Source: Pontederia crassipes
Taxonomy: Eukaryota > Streptophyta > Magnoliopsida > Commelinales > Pontederiaceae
DNA: 64,000 nt
NCBI GenBank assembly: GCA_030549335.1
Contig: CM060198.1
Location: 54,631,995 to 54,695,994 of the forward strand
Direction of reading: 5' to 3'
Positions 13,576 through 25,298 of the stretch are shown here, piece after piece. The notes beneath the pieces are model-generated. The model was not told the origin of the DNA. It ran no database searches and worked only from the letters and a program-made list of their open reading frames with translations. Within the stretch, counting starts at the first letter, position 1, and every line of letters starts with the position of its first letter. A program made the translations under genes and the position numbers.

Positions 13576-14190
13576 TTATAACACGTCAAAAATTAAGTTT
13601 CACCTGACTTATCAAGACTATGAGCATTATTAAACTTTTTTTTAATAATTACTAGTTCTAAATCAGACGAATATTATAAAAATTATGTAGTATATAATTA
13701 TAATATTATAATTTATAATAATTATATATAAAAATAATTTATTAGTACTTAAATGTGATAAACAGGTCAGTCTACTTTGAAAATTTTAAAAATTAAATTA
13801 AATTTATCATGACCCCAATTTCTAATAAGTAATTATTTTCTGATTTAAATTTTTTATGTCTTTTTTTATAAGAAAATATTAATTTTCGTCGAACTCGAAT
13901 GAAATTCCTTGTTCTAAATTATTTTTAAATTTTAAAAATAAGACAATATCTTCGAAGAAATGAAATAGTATATTATATATTTTTATATTTGATCGACCAC
14001 ATTGATAAATCAAGATTGTTTAAGAGCCTACACGCTTTAGATAATAAAATAAAGTCACATCAAACGACCACGGCAAGTCACGCCAAGGAGCAACTTGCTT
14101 CCTAATAATTCCTTATTCCTTCACATTTGTTAAGAGTTATGTCATACGGACAATAAATAATTAAGTCATTAATTAAGATAAAAGTATGCA

Positions 14191-14234
<44 letters not shown>

Positions 14235-14995
14235 CCACCCAAGTGGAGACAAATATCTCTTTATTATTTATTTATGTATATTAGTGTTATTAATATTTAA
14301 TTAATTAAGTACTCGATGAGAGCAAAGAAGTAAACTCTAAACAAGGTAATGATATTAAAATTTAAAGTTAAAACTATTAGCTCCCATCAATTTGCATAGA
14401 ACCTAACTAATTATTAATTAATTAATTAATTTTTATTTTGAGAAGCGAATCAATCGAGTTGATTTATCTTATGATTATCCTATAGATTCAAATGGTTCCC
14501 TTCTCTTGGGGTGTGATTTAATCCCCTCCCAATGTCCACATTTTCTTTCTTCTTTCCTTTTTTTTTCTAAAAAGAGTAAATTTCAAAATTATTCACATGA
14601 ATAATTAAATTGTGAATGGACAATTCATCTTCTAATAGTTCTTTTATTTTTCATTCCTAAGCTCAAAGTTCAACTAACTAACCAATCCACTTTCTTTCTT
14701 ATTTTCACCTTAAAAGTGTTGATAAGAACAATTTAAATAGCATTAAATAGCTGTTGCATTCCTACTATCCACACACACCGTGGATAAAAAAAAGGAAAAA
14801 AAGTGAAATAAATAGGAATTTTAAAAATTGTAAAACAAATATATGAAAAATGAATAAAAAGAGAGTGTTTTATTTGAAACCAGAATAAAAATAGGCTAAG
14901 AAAAGGAGCAACTTTTATTTGCTTTCGTTCTCTTGATTAATTTTTTTTCTCGTCGTTTCCTTTTTTTCTTTCTTTCCTCCTCCTCCAAGTTCTGT
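13576..14995. other. AT-rich intergenic DNA
   Basis: No gene is seen between the LINE relic and the leader of the Agenet gene. The stretch holds a (TA)n tract at about 14198-14231 and an ATTA-repeat at about 14412-14431. The last 400 bases, before the leader, become pyrimidine-rich and probably include the promoter of the next gene. Confidence 0.6.
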
Positions 14996-14999
14996 AATC

Positions 15000-16063
15000 C
15001 AAAACCAGCCCATCTCTGAAGCAAACCAGCACGCCGTTTTCCCATAATATTTGTGCCTTTCTGGACCCTGAAAATTTTACGGGCGACCGGAATCCAATTG
15101 ATAACGCTCACAAGTCACTCTCCGATCGGTTCTTAAGATTTCCGTCGATCTGCGCTTGGCCTGTGGCAATCGGGAATGCGCCAAAGATTGCATCTTTTTC
15201 CTTCTTTTTGATGGAATTCCAGCTTCTGTCATTGTTGCCTGTTCCAAAATCTCAACTTGGTAAGTCTTGCTTATTATTTTTTGTATGGAAACTGGCATTT
15301 TGATGTTTTTTTTTGCCGCTACTCTGATCAGGAAAGTTGCGAGCTTTATCACAACATTATGTTGTGCTCTAAGCCTTTTTTGGATCTTTAATTTTATCGG
15401 ATTGGCCCTTTGTTTGTTTTTCATGTTAGAGATTTGTGAACCTTTGTTGGCATCTTTGTTTCCTTAAATTGCATTTTCTTGCATCGGCTCATGTAGTTGT
15501 AGTACTTGAAATGCTTCCCTTCCGATTAACTTATAGTTGATTTCTTGGTTAATGGGGGCTCTATTTTGCACACTGCTAGTCGTCTTGCTGTGTCGTTTTG
15601 GCATCCTGTTCCCTTTCTTCCTCTTTTTTTTTTCAGTTTTCTGCAGTTTTACGTTCTTCCTTTACATTTAAATCTGCATCATTTTTTGTTTCATCATCTT
15701 CCTCCAAAGGTTCTCCCTGCTTTCGGAGTTTCTCTTAGGATCAAGTGATTTCCTCTTTACCAGAGATTTCTCAGCAAAATCTTGTCGTGATATCTGTCTG
15801 AGAAGAAGACAAGAGAAAGAGGACGTAGTCATACGTTCCGTTTACCAGCCATCGAGGCACGAAAATTTTGTGCTCGAAACGCCTTTATGATACATGTGCG
15901 ATGTTGTTCCTTGTCAACGATCTATTTATTTGATTGATTGCATTTTCTCACTGTTGTTTTACTTGAGACGTGTGTATAAAAAATATGATATGCTGATCAA
16001 GCAACCTTTTGGCAGATTGATTTGAACAAAGAATTAAATTCACAAGTGTAGCACATCAGAATC
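15000..16063 (+). promoter_or_regulatory. Probable 5' leader with an intron, upstream of the Agenet gene
   Basis: A good donor follows position 15259 (CTTG|GTAAGTC) and a pyrimidine-rich stretch ends at AG 16014-16015, 48 bases before the ATG. This suggests a leader intron of about 755 bp, common in plant regulatory genes. No long frame of its own is credible here. The exact exon start is unknown. Confidence 0.45.
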
Positions 16064-17977
16064 ATGAGGTTCAAAGAAGGAAACAAAGTAGAGATTTTGA
16101 ATGAAGAGCAGCATGGTTCTTGGTTTCCTGCAAAAGTATTGTCGAGGCACGGGGATAGATACACCATAAGATACGAGCTTTACTTGACTTCTGAAGGAAA
16201 GCCAGTGGTGGAAACAGTGAATGAAGAAGATGTTAGACCGTGCCCGCCGCCAATGAATGGCAAGGAGAAATGGGCTGTTGGTGACATAGCTGAGCTGTTT
16301 GATCTTGACTCTTGGAAGCCTGGAAAAGTTGCAAAGGTCCTGAAGAATGATCATATTGTTGCTAGGCTCTCGGGCTCCATCCAGCTTAAAGAGTTTCATG
16401 TGTCTAATTTAAGGGTTCGCCAAGCTTGGCACAACAACAAGTGGATTGTGATTGATAAGGTAAAGCATGTCTGATTGAAATTACTGATAATTCTTCTGGA
16501 TCCCTCATCAGTCTATTCTAGTTGAACTGTTTAATGTTAGGTAGGACTGAGGTTGGGCATGATTGTGGTAATTGAGGATATATGCTTCAAATGCTGAAAC
16601 TTCCTTCAGGAAATTGTTACTGTTACGGATCAGTTTGTTCCTTGTTTCTTTTTGCCCTTTCAGAAAAAAAAAGGGTTTTTCTCCTTGTTTGACTATGCTT
16701 CTACGTTTACAAATAGATTTTTGGAACAGCGCATCATGTATCCGTATGCTCATCAATAATTTTCTTTTGAGATAGTACAATTATCAATATTTGGCGACAT
16801 GCTGTTATTTACTGTTTAGAGATTCTTCTTATGAGTAAAACTTATGGTTCTAAAACAGAATACAGTAAAAAAAGTTCTAATGTTATTTTTTGCCGTTCAC
16901 AAAAGATTAGCTTTCGAATTTATCAGCCGACAAACTTATTATTTATATTTCATTGTTTTCTATTGTCATTCTACAAAAATGTCGAACAAATTAGTAATCC
17001 TTGTTTTGACATTTAACTGAAACAACCCTGAGATGGCTCTTTTGCAGTATGGTTATATCTTATTGATTTCTTTGAGATTGTAATAACTCTGTAACATTAT
17101 TTTTGCTTGCAATAATTTCTGTTCTGTATCAGCATGAATTCTTTGCTTACAGTTTTTTGTTACAAATGATCCTTTGCAGGCATGTGGAGAGAAGCAAATC
17201 CGGAATAAACACCATGAACATTCTAGTTCTCGATATGCTAAAGAATTCAATGATGGCACCTATCAAGGCATACAAGATGAGAACATTTGGACTGCAGAGG
17301 GAGATAAACAAAATTCTATTGCCTATAATCTTTCTGGCGGTACTCTAAAGAGGAATCTCAGTTCTCACTGTAGCTTTTTTCCTGATGATCTAGCTAGAGG
17401 AACTTGCAAGAAAAGGAAAACAATCTCAAGGACAGCTAAGCATCAACAAATACCCGGAAAAACACTGCCGGAAGTAGTGAATGCTGTCTCTGTCGTAAGA
17501 AGTAAGGCGGGCAAAGATTTCCCAAATATTTACAGTCAAGGCAAAACAGTTAAGTGTGCACAGATGGATGCTGTTAGTGGTTACAGAAACAACCATGCCA
17601 TCAATCTGCCTTCAATACCTGTTCAAGTTTCTGAAGAAAATAATGAATGCTCGGTTGCTAGTTGTAGTGGTAATGGGTTTTTAAGATGCCCTACCAAGGC
17701 TAAGAGGAAAGGTTTAAAATACATTGTCAGCTTGGATGACGCCGCATCTTCGTGTCCATCTGAAAGCGGGAAAGACTACCAGAGTGCATCTGGGGGTGAA
17801 ATAGCTGCAAACATTCATGAGCTTGAACTACATGCTTATCAGTCTACTATGCAGGCTTTACATGCATCTGGTCCTTTGAGCTGGGAACAGGAGTCACTTC
17901 TAACGAACCTTCGCTTATCACTGAACATTTCAATCGAAGAACATTCTCTTCATCTGAGGCAACTCCTATCTGCTTAA
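16064..17977 (+). CDS. Agenet (Tudor-like) and ENT domain protein
   Basis: Predicted 397-aa nuclear protein in two exons, 16064-16459 and 17180-17977, joined in phase 0 by a GT-AG intron of 720 bp. Residues 2-62 and about 68-122 form two Agenet/Tudor-like repeats, beginning FKEGNKVEIL and WAVGDIAELF. They show the usual pattern of short beta strands with Trp and acidic positions (GSWFPAKVL, SWKPGKVAKVL). Agenet modules bind methylated histone tails in several plant proteins. A poorly conserved, Ser/Lys-rich middle follows. The last 54 residues (344-397, from IHELELHAYQST) are an ENT domain, the helical fold first known from EMSY. This order, Agenet then C-terminal ENT, matches a small plant family and differs from the EMSY-like proteins, where ENT comes first. 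The start is the first ATG after the leader intron and sits directly before the first Agenet strand. A role in reading chromatin marks is inferred from the domains. Confidence 0.88.
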
Positions 17978-18945
17978 ATTCTTTCGCTCCCATTTGCTAT
18001 GCTTGCCTTCTTCCGGAGTCGGACAAATGTTAGCATATGCCTAACCATGATAAAACATCACTTTCCGATGCATTGTCAAGACAAGCACTTTGTTCATGAA
18101 CTTGATAGAATCTAAGTTTGTAGGCAGTTCCATTATCAGTCGATCTTTTTCTGTAATATATGTAGATGCCTTTGTGTAGTCCTTCTTCTGATAGAGGAAC
18201 CTTGTGATATTAAAGCAATATTTTTCTTCTGATATGTATTTTTTTCTGAAGAATGCTAAGGTTTGCTTAAACTTGCTGAAGCTAAATGCATAGGAGGAAC
18301 TTGTTTTCTGAAAGCATTGTTTTACCATGCTAATGTTATCAGATGCAATATACTTTCCAGATCATTCTAATTTCACAAATATTGACGTTTGTTTATTATC
18401 TTATTTCTATATTCCATTAAATTTTGAAGATATCTACAACTTTCATGTTTCAGTCGCTGAGGATCCTGAGGTGGTCAAGTGAACAGTGAAATAAGCAAGA
18501 CCCCTGGCATGGACCTCATGCTTCCCATTTTCAGGATACAGCTGCAGCTGTACAGCCAGTTTACTGGGAATGCTGCATTATTGTGTAACAGAACAAGCAC
18601 TTAATTCCTCTTTATTACATTTGCAAAATTTACTTGCTGAAGTTTTGCTGACATTTCTGTATATGATACCATTTCAATGGGACAAAGAGAGAGAGAAAAA
18701 AAGAAGGCAAAATCAAAAGCTGCTAACGAAATGAAATAAATATCCGGAAAGCAAGAAACATATGCAGATCAAACCATCGATTGGAGGCGAAGAATCTGCA
18801 AGTGATGAATGCCATAAGATCTTTTAACTTGGCTGGTACACATGGCACTCTGCACTTTGTTTGTTGTACACTGCACTCTTGCTAACCTTTCTCATTTTCT
18901 CATTACGTCACTTGTTACTGCTTCATCGTGACCTAGAAAACTCCA
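17978..18945 (+). other. 3' flank of the Agenet/ENT gene
   Basis: No further gene is visible. The first several hundred bases are likely 3' UTR. They are moderately AT-rich and contain no frame of note. The region at about 18450-18620 is less AT-rich than its surroundings but shows no recognisable domain in any frame. Confidence 0.5.
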
Positions 18946-18954
18946 TTTTAAGTT

Positions 18955-19154
18955 GGGTTATTTTTATAAATCACCCCTAAATTATTATGATTTTTCACAT
19001 CTAATATTAAATTACTCAAATTAATAAAAATAAAAATTAATAAAAAATTAATAAAAGTTGAGAAAAGATCAAATTAAAAAAATAATAGTTTAGAAATCTA
19101 AAAACATAAAATTTTAAGATTAGATAAGAAAAATCTAGTTTTTAAAAATAACCC
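18955..19154. mobile_element. Small TIR element (MITE), GGGTTATTT ends
   Basis: This 200-bp AT-rich element begins GGGTTATTTTTA and ends TAAAAATAACCC. It is bracketed by a perfect 9-bp duplication, TTTTAAGTT, at 18946-18954 and 19155-19163. The 9-bp duplication suggests Mutator-type transposition. Its ends resemble those of the larger palindromic element at about 55662-56134. Confidence 0.85.
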
Positions 19155-19163
19155 TTTTAAGTT

Positions 19164-19569
19164 AAAAGAAAGCATGCGGAATGAATGGTCCTCTTTCATC
19201 CCATGCCATTCTTGTTTTGTCACATCTCATAACAACTTTTACTTGTGTTTATCTTGGGGCTCGCAAAATTCTGTCTTTTAGGACGAAAAAGAATATTTTC
19301 TAAGAAAAAAAATGTCAAAGAATCGAAATGAACGCCAAATGACTTCCTCGCAACACAAAGTTCCTTTGCAAGATGAAAATTTCTTTTTTCTGGAGAGAAT
19401 TGTTTTGTGGGCAATAACACAAGTTTATGATGTATAAATCTGAGCTCCATTTCACCTCAGAAGGAACTTTTAAGGCACTTGCAAAGGAAACGAGCCCATT
19501 TCCAATACATCATCTGTAAAGAATAATCTGCACAAGTGCTTCTCAGAATATCACTCCATTACTCAAAAG
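19164..19569 (-). other. Probable 3' UTR and downstream flank of the G-gamma gene
   Basis: This is the region downstream (lower coordinates) of the minus-strand G-gamma stop codon. It has no convincing frame of its own and is the probable site of the 3' UTR. Confidence 0.4.
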
Positions 19570-22500
19570 TCACATTATCCAGCATTTGCAGACATGAAGA
19601 TCTTGAGGTCCTTCGAACCATCGATCCCAAGATGCGCTCCCTGGTCCAGTTGTTCTGCCAAACGAGAGACAAAAAAATGGAAGATACTAATAGTGTTAGT
19701 TTTTACTAATAAGACCACAACTATTACTCGGGGCGATTATTATTACATTGGAAGTAGAGGATCAGGAACGCTTTCCACTTCCTGCAGCAATCTGTTACAA
19801 TCCAAAACGTTAGTAAGCATCCCCATGGCATTTAAACGTGTAATAAACCTTTTGTCAAACAATTCAAAATTTGACTTGTATCATCATATTCATACGTACG
19901 CTTCTAGAGCAGAAGAAACTTTCTCTGTTTTTTCAAGCTCTTCTAGCTCTTCCTGAGAAGTATCAGTCATTCAGAAAAGGTTCAGCAAAGATGATTGTAA
20001 GAGGCATTACAATGTACGATAAATGCTAACTTGAAATAATTTTTGTCTACGTTGAGATGGAAATTCAGGACATAAGAAAGTTCAGCTCTACAGTTCTATA
20101 ATATAAAATCATCAAAATTTAGAAGTCCACCAGTGAACAATACTACTAAACCACGATGATTTTATGCAAAGAGGAGGAAATGCCATCGTGTTCCATCTAA
20201 AATGCAAGATTTCTTACTCAGCGAAAACATAATATCACAGAACTAACTAATCAACTTTGCTTAAGGGTCCAGTAAAAATAGAATTGAAACTTAATGGTCA
20301 TCTAGTAATCTAAAAGGTTAATTAGTTTCATGTTGTCTTTTTTCGAGTCAAAATTATAATTTTTTTATGACAATTACAGATAAAGAACACCAACGATAAG
20401 AAAATAATTAACCAAAAAATGAGTATCTGAACTTTACATCTGACTTATTTCAACTCCTTTTTTGCTTCCTTCTTTTAGACAATAATCCTATTCTACATAC
20501 ATTATGGCTTACAAATTATAACTATTGTCAGTAAAACTGCAGGACCAAGAACTGCCATCCCATGTTGGTGGCCATATGGTGCTCTTTGATGGTGTTGACA
20601 ATCCAAATTGTATGGCTTCTTCCATCTGATTAAGTTCGAACCTTAATCTCTTTAACTGACCTTCACTGGATTTATTAAGCATATATTTTATTCACACAAA
20701 GACGAATATAATTTCTGTTAAATGTAGTTCATGACTTCATCATTCTGCAGTAGTAAGCACAAAAATGTCTTCGAAAATATTATCACAGTGTTTTTTATAG
20801 TCTCGATCAAGGACAGTCTAGTTCCTATAAAATTTGGACGTCTAAGTACCTTTAAACATGAACTCACAAGTTACAATTGATATCATGACTAAGATCTTCA
20901 TTTTTATCTTCTAATGAGATGTATCCTTGATCTCTTTGGTGCTTCGAGTTGAAGAAATTATTATTATTATTATTATTATTATTATTTGAGGAAAAATGAT
21001 GGAAACAACCATCAAGGTTTTGTTTGTTGGGGTTGTATGATTTGTACTGACACCAAATAAACAAGATTTGAAAGGGAGTTAGAAAAGTGTGATCCAAGTT
21101 GGGTTAGTTGAAAAACACTTGAGAATCTGATGTTTACTGACCGATAGCTATTTAACTAACGTTTAGTGACACTCAAAGTTTCATTTTGCATATGCAAAAC
21201 AAATACAGATGTGACACTTTATTTACCTATAATCTACTTCGTTTAGATGTGACAATTGACCTAATGATAGAATGGAAAGTCTACCTTCTCAGACATTACA
21301 GGTTACCTATAGTTATCTGAGGCGGAGAACAATGAAAATAACCTAGATTCAAATTTGAAAACAATAGGTAAAGTCTGATATGAAATAAGCAAAACCACTT
21401 CTGTCGTCACTCCTGAAGTCCTGCCATCTTCCAACTTTCTTCAGAAGCTATGTGGATTCATGCGTACTGTGTGGCGAGGCAGAGGAGGACATCAGCCAAC
21501 ATCCCGGGGCATATGGCAGCAAACGAGCATTGCAAGCCTCCTTTCATCTGACTCGGAGACCATGTGACAGTTACTCCGGGACTTGGCGCGTCAAGAGACA
21601 AAGTTGGAGAGCGTCATCGACAACCTTTTTGGTCGGTGTCTGGGTCATTTGGCTTCAGCGCAACCGAATCATTTTTTGCTATGAGAGATGGCAGTGCGTA
21701 TTGTACACCACATCTCGGGGTTTTGGCTAGCTAGAATACTTTTCATCTTTATGCTGCTCTCTTTGAGAGCTTACACTTGTACCTTCTTTCCACAGTTATA
21801 AATATATAGTTGGATAATGACCACAACTTTGGTGGTCATCCTTTTCCTCCTCAAAAAAAAAAAATTGCCAATTTCACCCGAAATAATGGCCTAGCAAATT
21901 TACCTAAGAAAAGTGAACTCTCAAATCTCTGACAGTCTAAATGTTCTCTCTTCTGAAGCATGCATGGAGCCGCACAACCCATGAGGAGTACAGACCTATG
22001 TGTAGGATCAGATTATTTAATAATATCAGGCAAGTAGCGTAATAATGGCCTAGCCTATGTTTTATAGCCGGTCCCAAGCCCGGATAAAGGAGGAGGGTTG
22101 TGTTAGGCCCCGTCAGCCAGCGTAAAACCCTGTCGAATCTCATGAACATGGATCGGGATCGGGCGTCGTATGATCCATGTAGCCGACCCCACCTAGTGGG
22201 ATAAGGCTTTGTTGTTGTTGTTGTATCAGGCAAGTAGCAGTGTAGCATGATCTTCGTTAAACTTCAATAGGATGCATGCCTTCTATGTTTGAATTTAAAT
22301 TTTTCGAATAACGAAGAATTAACAATATTGTGAACTTTCCATTTAGGAAAGAACAACAAGTTGTTTCTGAAAACTGAACAGCAAGCTGTTTCTCATAAAT
22401 GTCTGTTAGCACTTAGAAGGATAATTTGCTAATGCATATAGCAGATATCTTTTAGTTTCCAGATATTCAATGATAATGTACAGTAATATTTTAACCTGGA

Positions 22501-23274
22501 CTGGTAATTAAAAATTTTAATTAATGCATACTTAGTCTGTTCAATTGGATGAACTGAACTTTTATAGAGAAATCAAGACATATAGGAAGAAGCATACATT
22601 TCTTCAGACATGATATGAGCCCAAAAATGCTAACGAACATATACACATTCTTTCCTAAACAAATTCTACTTTAAATATTAACATAAAATACAACTTTGAA
22701 CTTCGCATTAAGTCCCTTGAAAAGACCTTTAATCAAACTTCCAAACTATCATGCAATACACAAAAATATGAGGTTTATTTTTTTTTCTCCTTGGTCAGTT
22801 TTACTCATTTTCCTATAAATACTACAAATTTTGACATCATAATGCAGTTGAGAACTTGGCAAGAAATTTATCCACAGGAAATTGATCCATAAAGATGATC
22901 CCATTCAGAAAACTATAAGTATAACAACCAGATAGCGGACATGTATGAAAAAGGAAAATGTGGACTAAAATAGGAATAACATGTTTCCAAATACCATCGA
23001 ATTCAGAGAAAAGAGCAAAAAAGATCTCTCCTTTTTCAACTTTTTTGCGAGCCTGTCTCCGCCATTAAAACCCAACTCAAAGAAAGAGATAAAAAGAGGA
23101 GTGGAAACATAGGGGGAGGAGAAAGCAGGTTCAACCGACCTCTAAGAATCGTGTTTCTTGGTCCAATCTCTTGAGCTCCGCCGAGATCCGATGTCTCCCC
23201 CTGGTGCCCGCCGCCGACGCCGCCCGGTGGACGTCCGCGGCGCCCCCGGACTCGACCCCGTTCGAAGCCTGCAT
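19570..23274 (-). CDS. Heterotrimeric G-protein gamma subunit, type A
   Basis: Predicted 105-aa G-gamma subunit, the membrane anchor of the G-beta/gamma dimer at the plasma membrane. Exons on the minus strand in order: 23274-23140, 19952-19900, 19791-19747, 19654-19570, with consistent phases and GT-AG junctions. The N-terminus (MQASNGVESG) is followed by the coiled coil that wraps G-beta (RHRISAELKRLDQETRFLE, residues 27-45, then EELEELEKTEKV), the DPLLP motif (73-77), and the SWDRWFEGPQDL signature (86-97). The protein ends CKCWIM. Cys102 is in a CaaX box for prenylation, and the nearby Cys100 could be palmitoylated. The short length and CaaX ending place it with type-A subunits such as Arabidopsis AGG1/AGG2 and rice RGG1. 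The first intron is 3187 bp and carries a LINE relic, a SINE and an (ATT)n tract. Because the exons are small and on the minus strand, plus-strand frames at 23158-23503 look coding but are only antisense shadows. Confidence 0.92.
20958..20984. repeat. (ATT)n microsatellite in intron 1 of the G-gamma gene
   Basis: About nine uninterrupted ATT units. No other function is visible. Confidence 0.9.
21430..21866 (+). mobile_element. 3' end of an L1-type LINE in intron 1 of the G-gamma gene
   Basis: The frame from about 21452 reads VDSCVLCGEAEED and, further on, VGVWVIWLQRNRIIF. This is the zinc-binding zf-RVT region found at the end of plant L1 reverse transcriptase ORFs. The usual middle of that domain is garbled, so the copy is decayed. 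It ends in a poly-A run at about 21855-21866, as expected for an L1 3' end. It lies antisense to the host gene. The 5' limit is approximate. Confidence 0.7.
22039..22223 (+). mobile_element. SINE with an RTE-like 3' tail
   Basis: This 185-bp insertion is flanked by a perfect 15-bp duplication, TATCAGGCAAGTAGC, at 22024-22038 and 22224-22238. Its 3' end (CCACCTAGTGGGATAAGG followed by TTG repeats) is the same as the 3' end of RTE-type LINEs, so RTE machinery probably mobilised it. The 5' part includes CCCGGATAAAGGAGGAGGG, a segment seen in many plant genomes. It sits in intron 1 of the G-gamma gene, antisense to it. It is young enough to keep its duplication unchanged. Confidence 0.85.
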
Positions 23275-23363
23275 CCTTCAGGCGGCCTGCCGCAATCTGA
23301 ACGACCCCTCCAACTTGCCCTCCGCCGCCTTACTACTCCGACTCGATTGGAACCGGAAGAAAT

Positions 23364-23435
23364 CTAAAAAGCAAGAACAAAGGCGGCAGCAGCAGCAACA
23401 CCAGCAGCAGAGGAATCATCAAAGTTGGTCGCCAT
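23364..23435 (-). promoter_or_regulatory. Upstream ORF 2 in the leader of the G-gamma gene
   Basis: A 23-codon frame starts at an ATG (minus strand, 23435-23433) and ends at TAG, 89 bases before the main ATG. The peptide is Ala-rich, because the frame runs through a GCT/CAG-type repeat. It could reduce translation of the G-gamma subunit. Whether it is in the mature leader depends on the unmapped transcription start. Confidence 0.45.
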
Positions 23436-23455
23436 GTCTACCCACTGGCGATCCT

Positions 23456-23500
23456 TCAAAAGGCACCTGGGAATCTTCCAACCCCTCTGTTCTGCGCCAT
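23456..23500 (-). promoter_or_regulatory. Upstream ORF 1 in the leader of the G-gamma gene
   Basis: A 14-codon frame beginning ATGGCGCAG, upstream of and not overlapping the second upstream ORF. Together the two make a leader that a scanning ribosome would have to pass or reinitiate through before the G-gamma start. Confidence 0.42.
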
Positions 23501-23574
23501 TAGTGGAGATCACGGAGCCGTTTCGATAGAATAAAACAGAACAAAACAAAAGAGAGTCAAAATCCACTTCACAG

Positions 23575-23990
23575 GAAGTACAACTTTTCCCACTGGCTTA
23601 TATACCCGTTCACAAAATTCTCAGCACTAAAATTTAATTAACAACAAAAATAAATATAATATTTGTCCTAGCGAAACAAAAATAGCATATTCTTTTAAAA
23701 TAGAATACATATTTCCTTTTCCATGTGCCGAATTTAATTTGTAGTCTAAAAAAGAATGGTGTATCTGTAATTAATGTTGTTTTATATTATTAATAATTTT
23801 ATATAATGTGACATGTGACTCTTTATATATATATATATATATATAATCATATATATAATCGTAATACTGGTTCAATTACAACGAATCAAAATTTACCACA
23901 TATATTCCTTCCAAAGTCGCTACGTAGTTTATTCCATACGCAATCAATTAATTTAAGATAATAAAAAATTAAAAAAAACTAAAATCTTCC
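23575..23990. other. Promoter-side AT-rich spacer upstream of the G-gamma gene
   Basis: This is upstream DNA for the minus-strand G-gamma gene. It contains a (TA)n tract at about 23826-23845 and no ORF of interest. The promoter is presumably here, but no single element can be picked out. Confidence 0.5.
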
Positions 23991-23997
23991 CACCGTG

Positions 23998-25005
23998 TGA
24001 TTGAAGCACTACGATGGGGATGCATCCTATTCTCTTTTTTTCTTTTCTCCCAACTCTCCCCATGAGAGAGCGAGTTCGACCTATCCCACATCGACCGATC
24101 TCATCGTCATTCGTTTCATTGCCGTCGCGAGCCCTCGCCGCTCGAGTATTCACGACGAGGACTCGTTGCCGCTAGGGGTATTCACGGGTCGAGTTTGACC
24201 CGACCCGCCCGATTTTGATCGGGTTGGTCAAGTCAGCCCTCTTTAGAGGGATGGATCCGATCCAATCCGACCTGGTTCGGATCGGGTCAGGTTACCCGAC
24301 CACCATTTTTTTTTATTTTTTTTCTTACCTTTTCTATTATTTAATATAAAAATATGATATAATATTTATTTTAAAAGCATAAAATAATTTGTTAAACATT
24401 TATATATTATTTTCCACCTTTAAAATATTTTATTTTAATATTTTTTTAAAATTTTTAGTATAAAATATAGGCTGAAAACTAAAAAAATAAAAAAACTCGG
24501 GTCCTTCGGGTCGGGTCGGGTCAACTTGGGTCAAAAAATTTCGACCCGTACCCGACCCGAACCGGGGTCGGGTTGAGGTCGGGTCGGGTCCGACTCGACC
24601 ATGGATCCGACCCGACCCAAACTGGTTTGGGTCGGGTCGGATCGTCGGGTTCGCGTGTCGACCCGACCCGCTGAACACCCCTAGTTGCCGCCCAAGTACC
24701 TCACCGCAGAAGGCACCCTTGCTTCTATCGATCGACTTCCTTGGCATCGCGTCTTGGATCGATTGCTATCTTCACTCGATGTCAATGTTGAATCCATTTC
24801 GCCCTTGTGTCCGGATTCTGCACGTCTCTTTCGTCGGTGATGCCTTCGCTCGAACTCGCCGCTGCCTTCGCGATCACCTCACAATCGCCCGAGCGATCGT
24901 ATCGTGCAGAGGGAGAGTTGAACCGGAACGGAGAGGGATCAGTTGAACAGTGGTGGGAGAGTTGGAAACTAGGATGCATCCCACCATTGCACCTCGATTG
25001 GATGA
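23998..25005. mobile_element. Probable GC-rich TIR element, interrupted by a hAT insertion
   Basis: The two outer ends are inverted copies around GGGATGCATCCTA, and the similarity continues inward (CCAACTCTCCC on both sides). Without the nested hAT element the unit is about 500 bp. It is richer in GC than the surrounding DNA and has frames without recognisable domains. The core GGATGCATCC is itself a palindrome, so the inverted match was accepted only because it extends beyond it. No target duplication was found. The limits are approximate. Confidence 0.5.
24173..24683. mobile_element. Non-autonomous hAT element nested in the GC-rich TIR element
   Basis: This 511-bp insertion starts TAGGGGTATTCACGGG and ends CTGAACACCCCTA. 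It has a perfect 8-bp duplication, GTTGCCGC, at 24165-24172 and 24684-24691. Near both ends it is packed with GGGTCGGGTC/GACCCGACCC words, and its centre is AT-rich. It shares ends and style with the element at 54828-55233. Confidence 0.92.
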
Positions 25006-25298
25006 TGAAGAGATTTGAAAGCAGTTAAATTGGGAGCACCCCGTTAAATTCAAAATAATAATTTATCATCCAAACTGTTCAAAAAATGCTTGATGGGCCT
25101 GGGTTAATGGGCTAAATGTTATTGGATCATTCTAACTGGAGAGCGAGGACAATAACGTTATGCACCTGCCAGTCATGCGATATAATAATATTTTTGTACA
25201 CCATTTTATTTTATAATTAACTTCTAATAATATATTATGATAAAATTAACAATTTAATTCGTTTTCTTTTATCCCAGATGTGATTTCCAACGGCGTAA

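Noticed and set aside
14896..15424. Minus-strand basic frames upstream of the Agenet gene
   Set aside because: They overlap the probable leader and leader intron of the Agenet gene; Lys/Arg richness comes from antisense of pyrimidine tracts.
23158..23503. Plus-strand frame with a natural-looking N-terminal part
   Set aside because: It is antisense to exon 1 and the leader of the minus-strand G-gamma gene, which has clear family motifs and splice sites.
24430..24747. Minus-strand frame with GPDPTSTRP-type repeats
   Set aside because: It is the GGGTCGGGTC-rich end of a hAT element with an exact 8-bp duplication.
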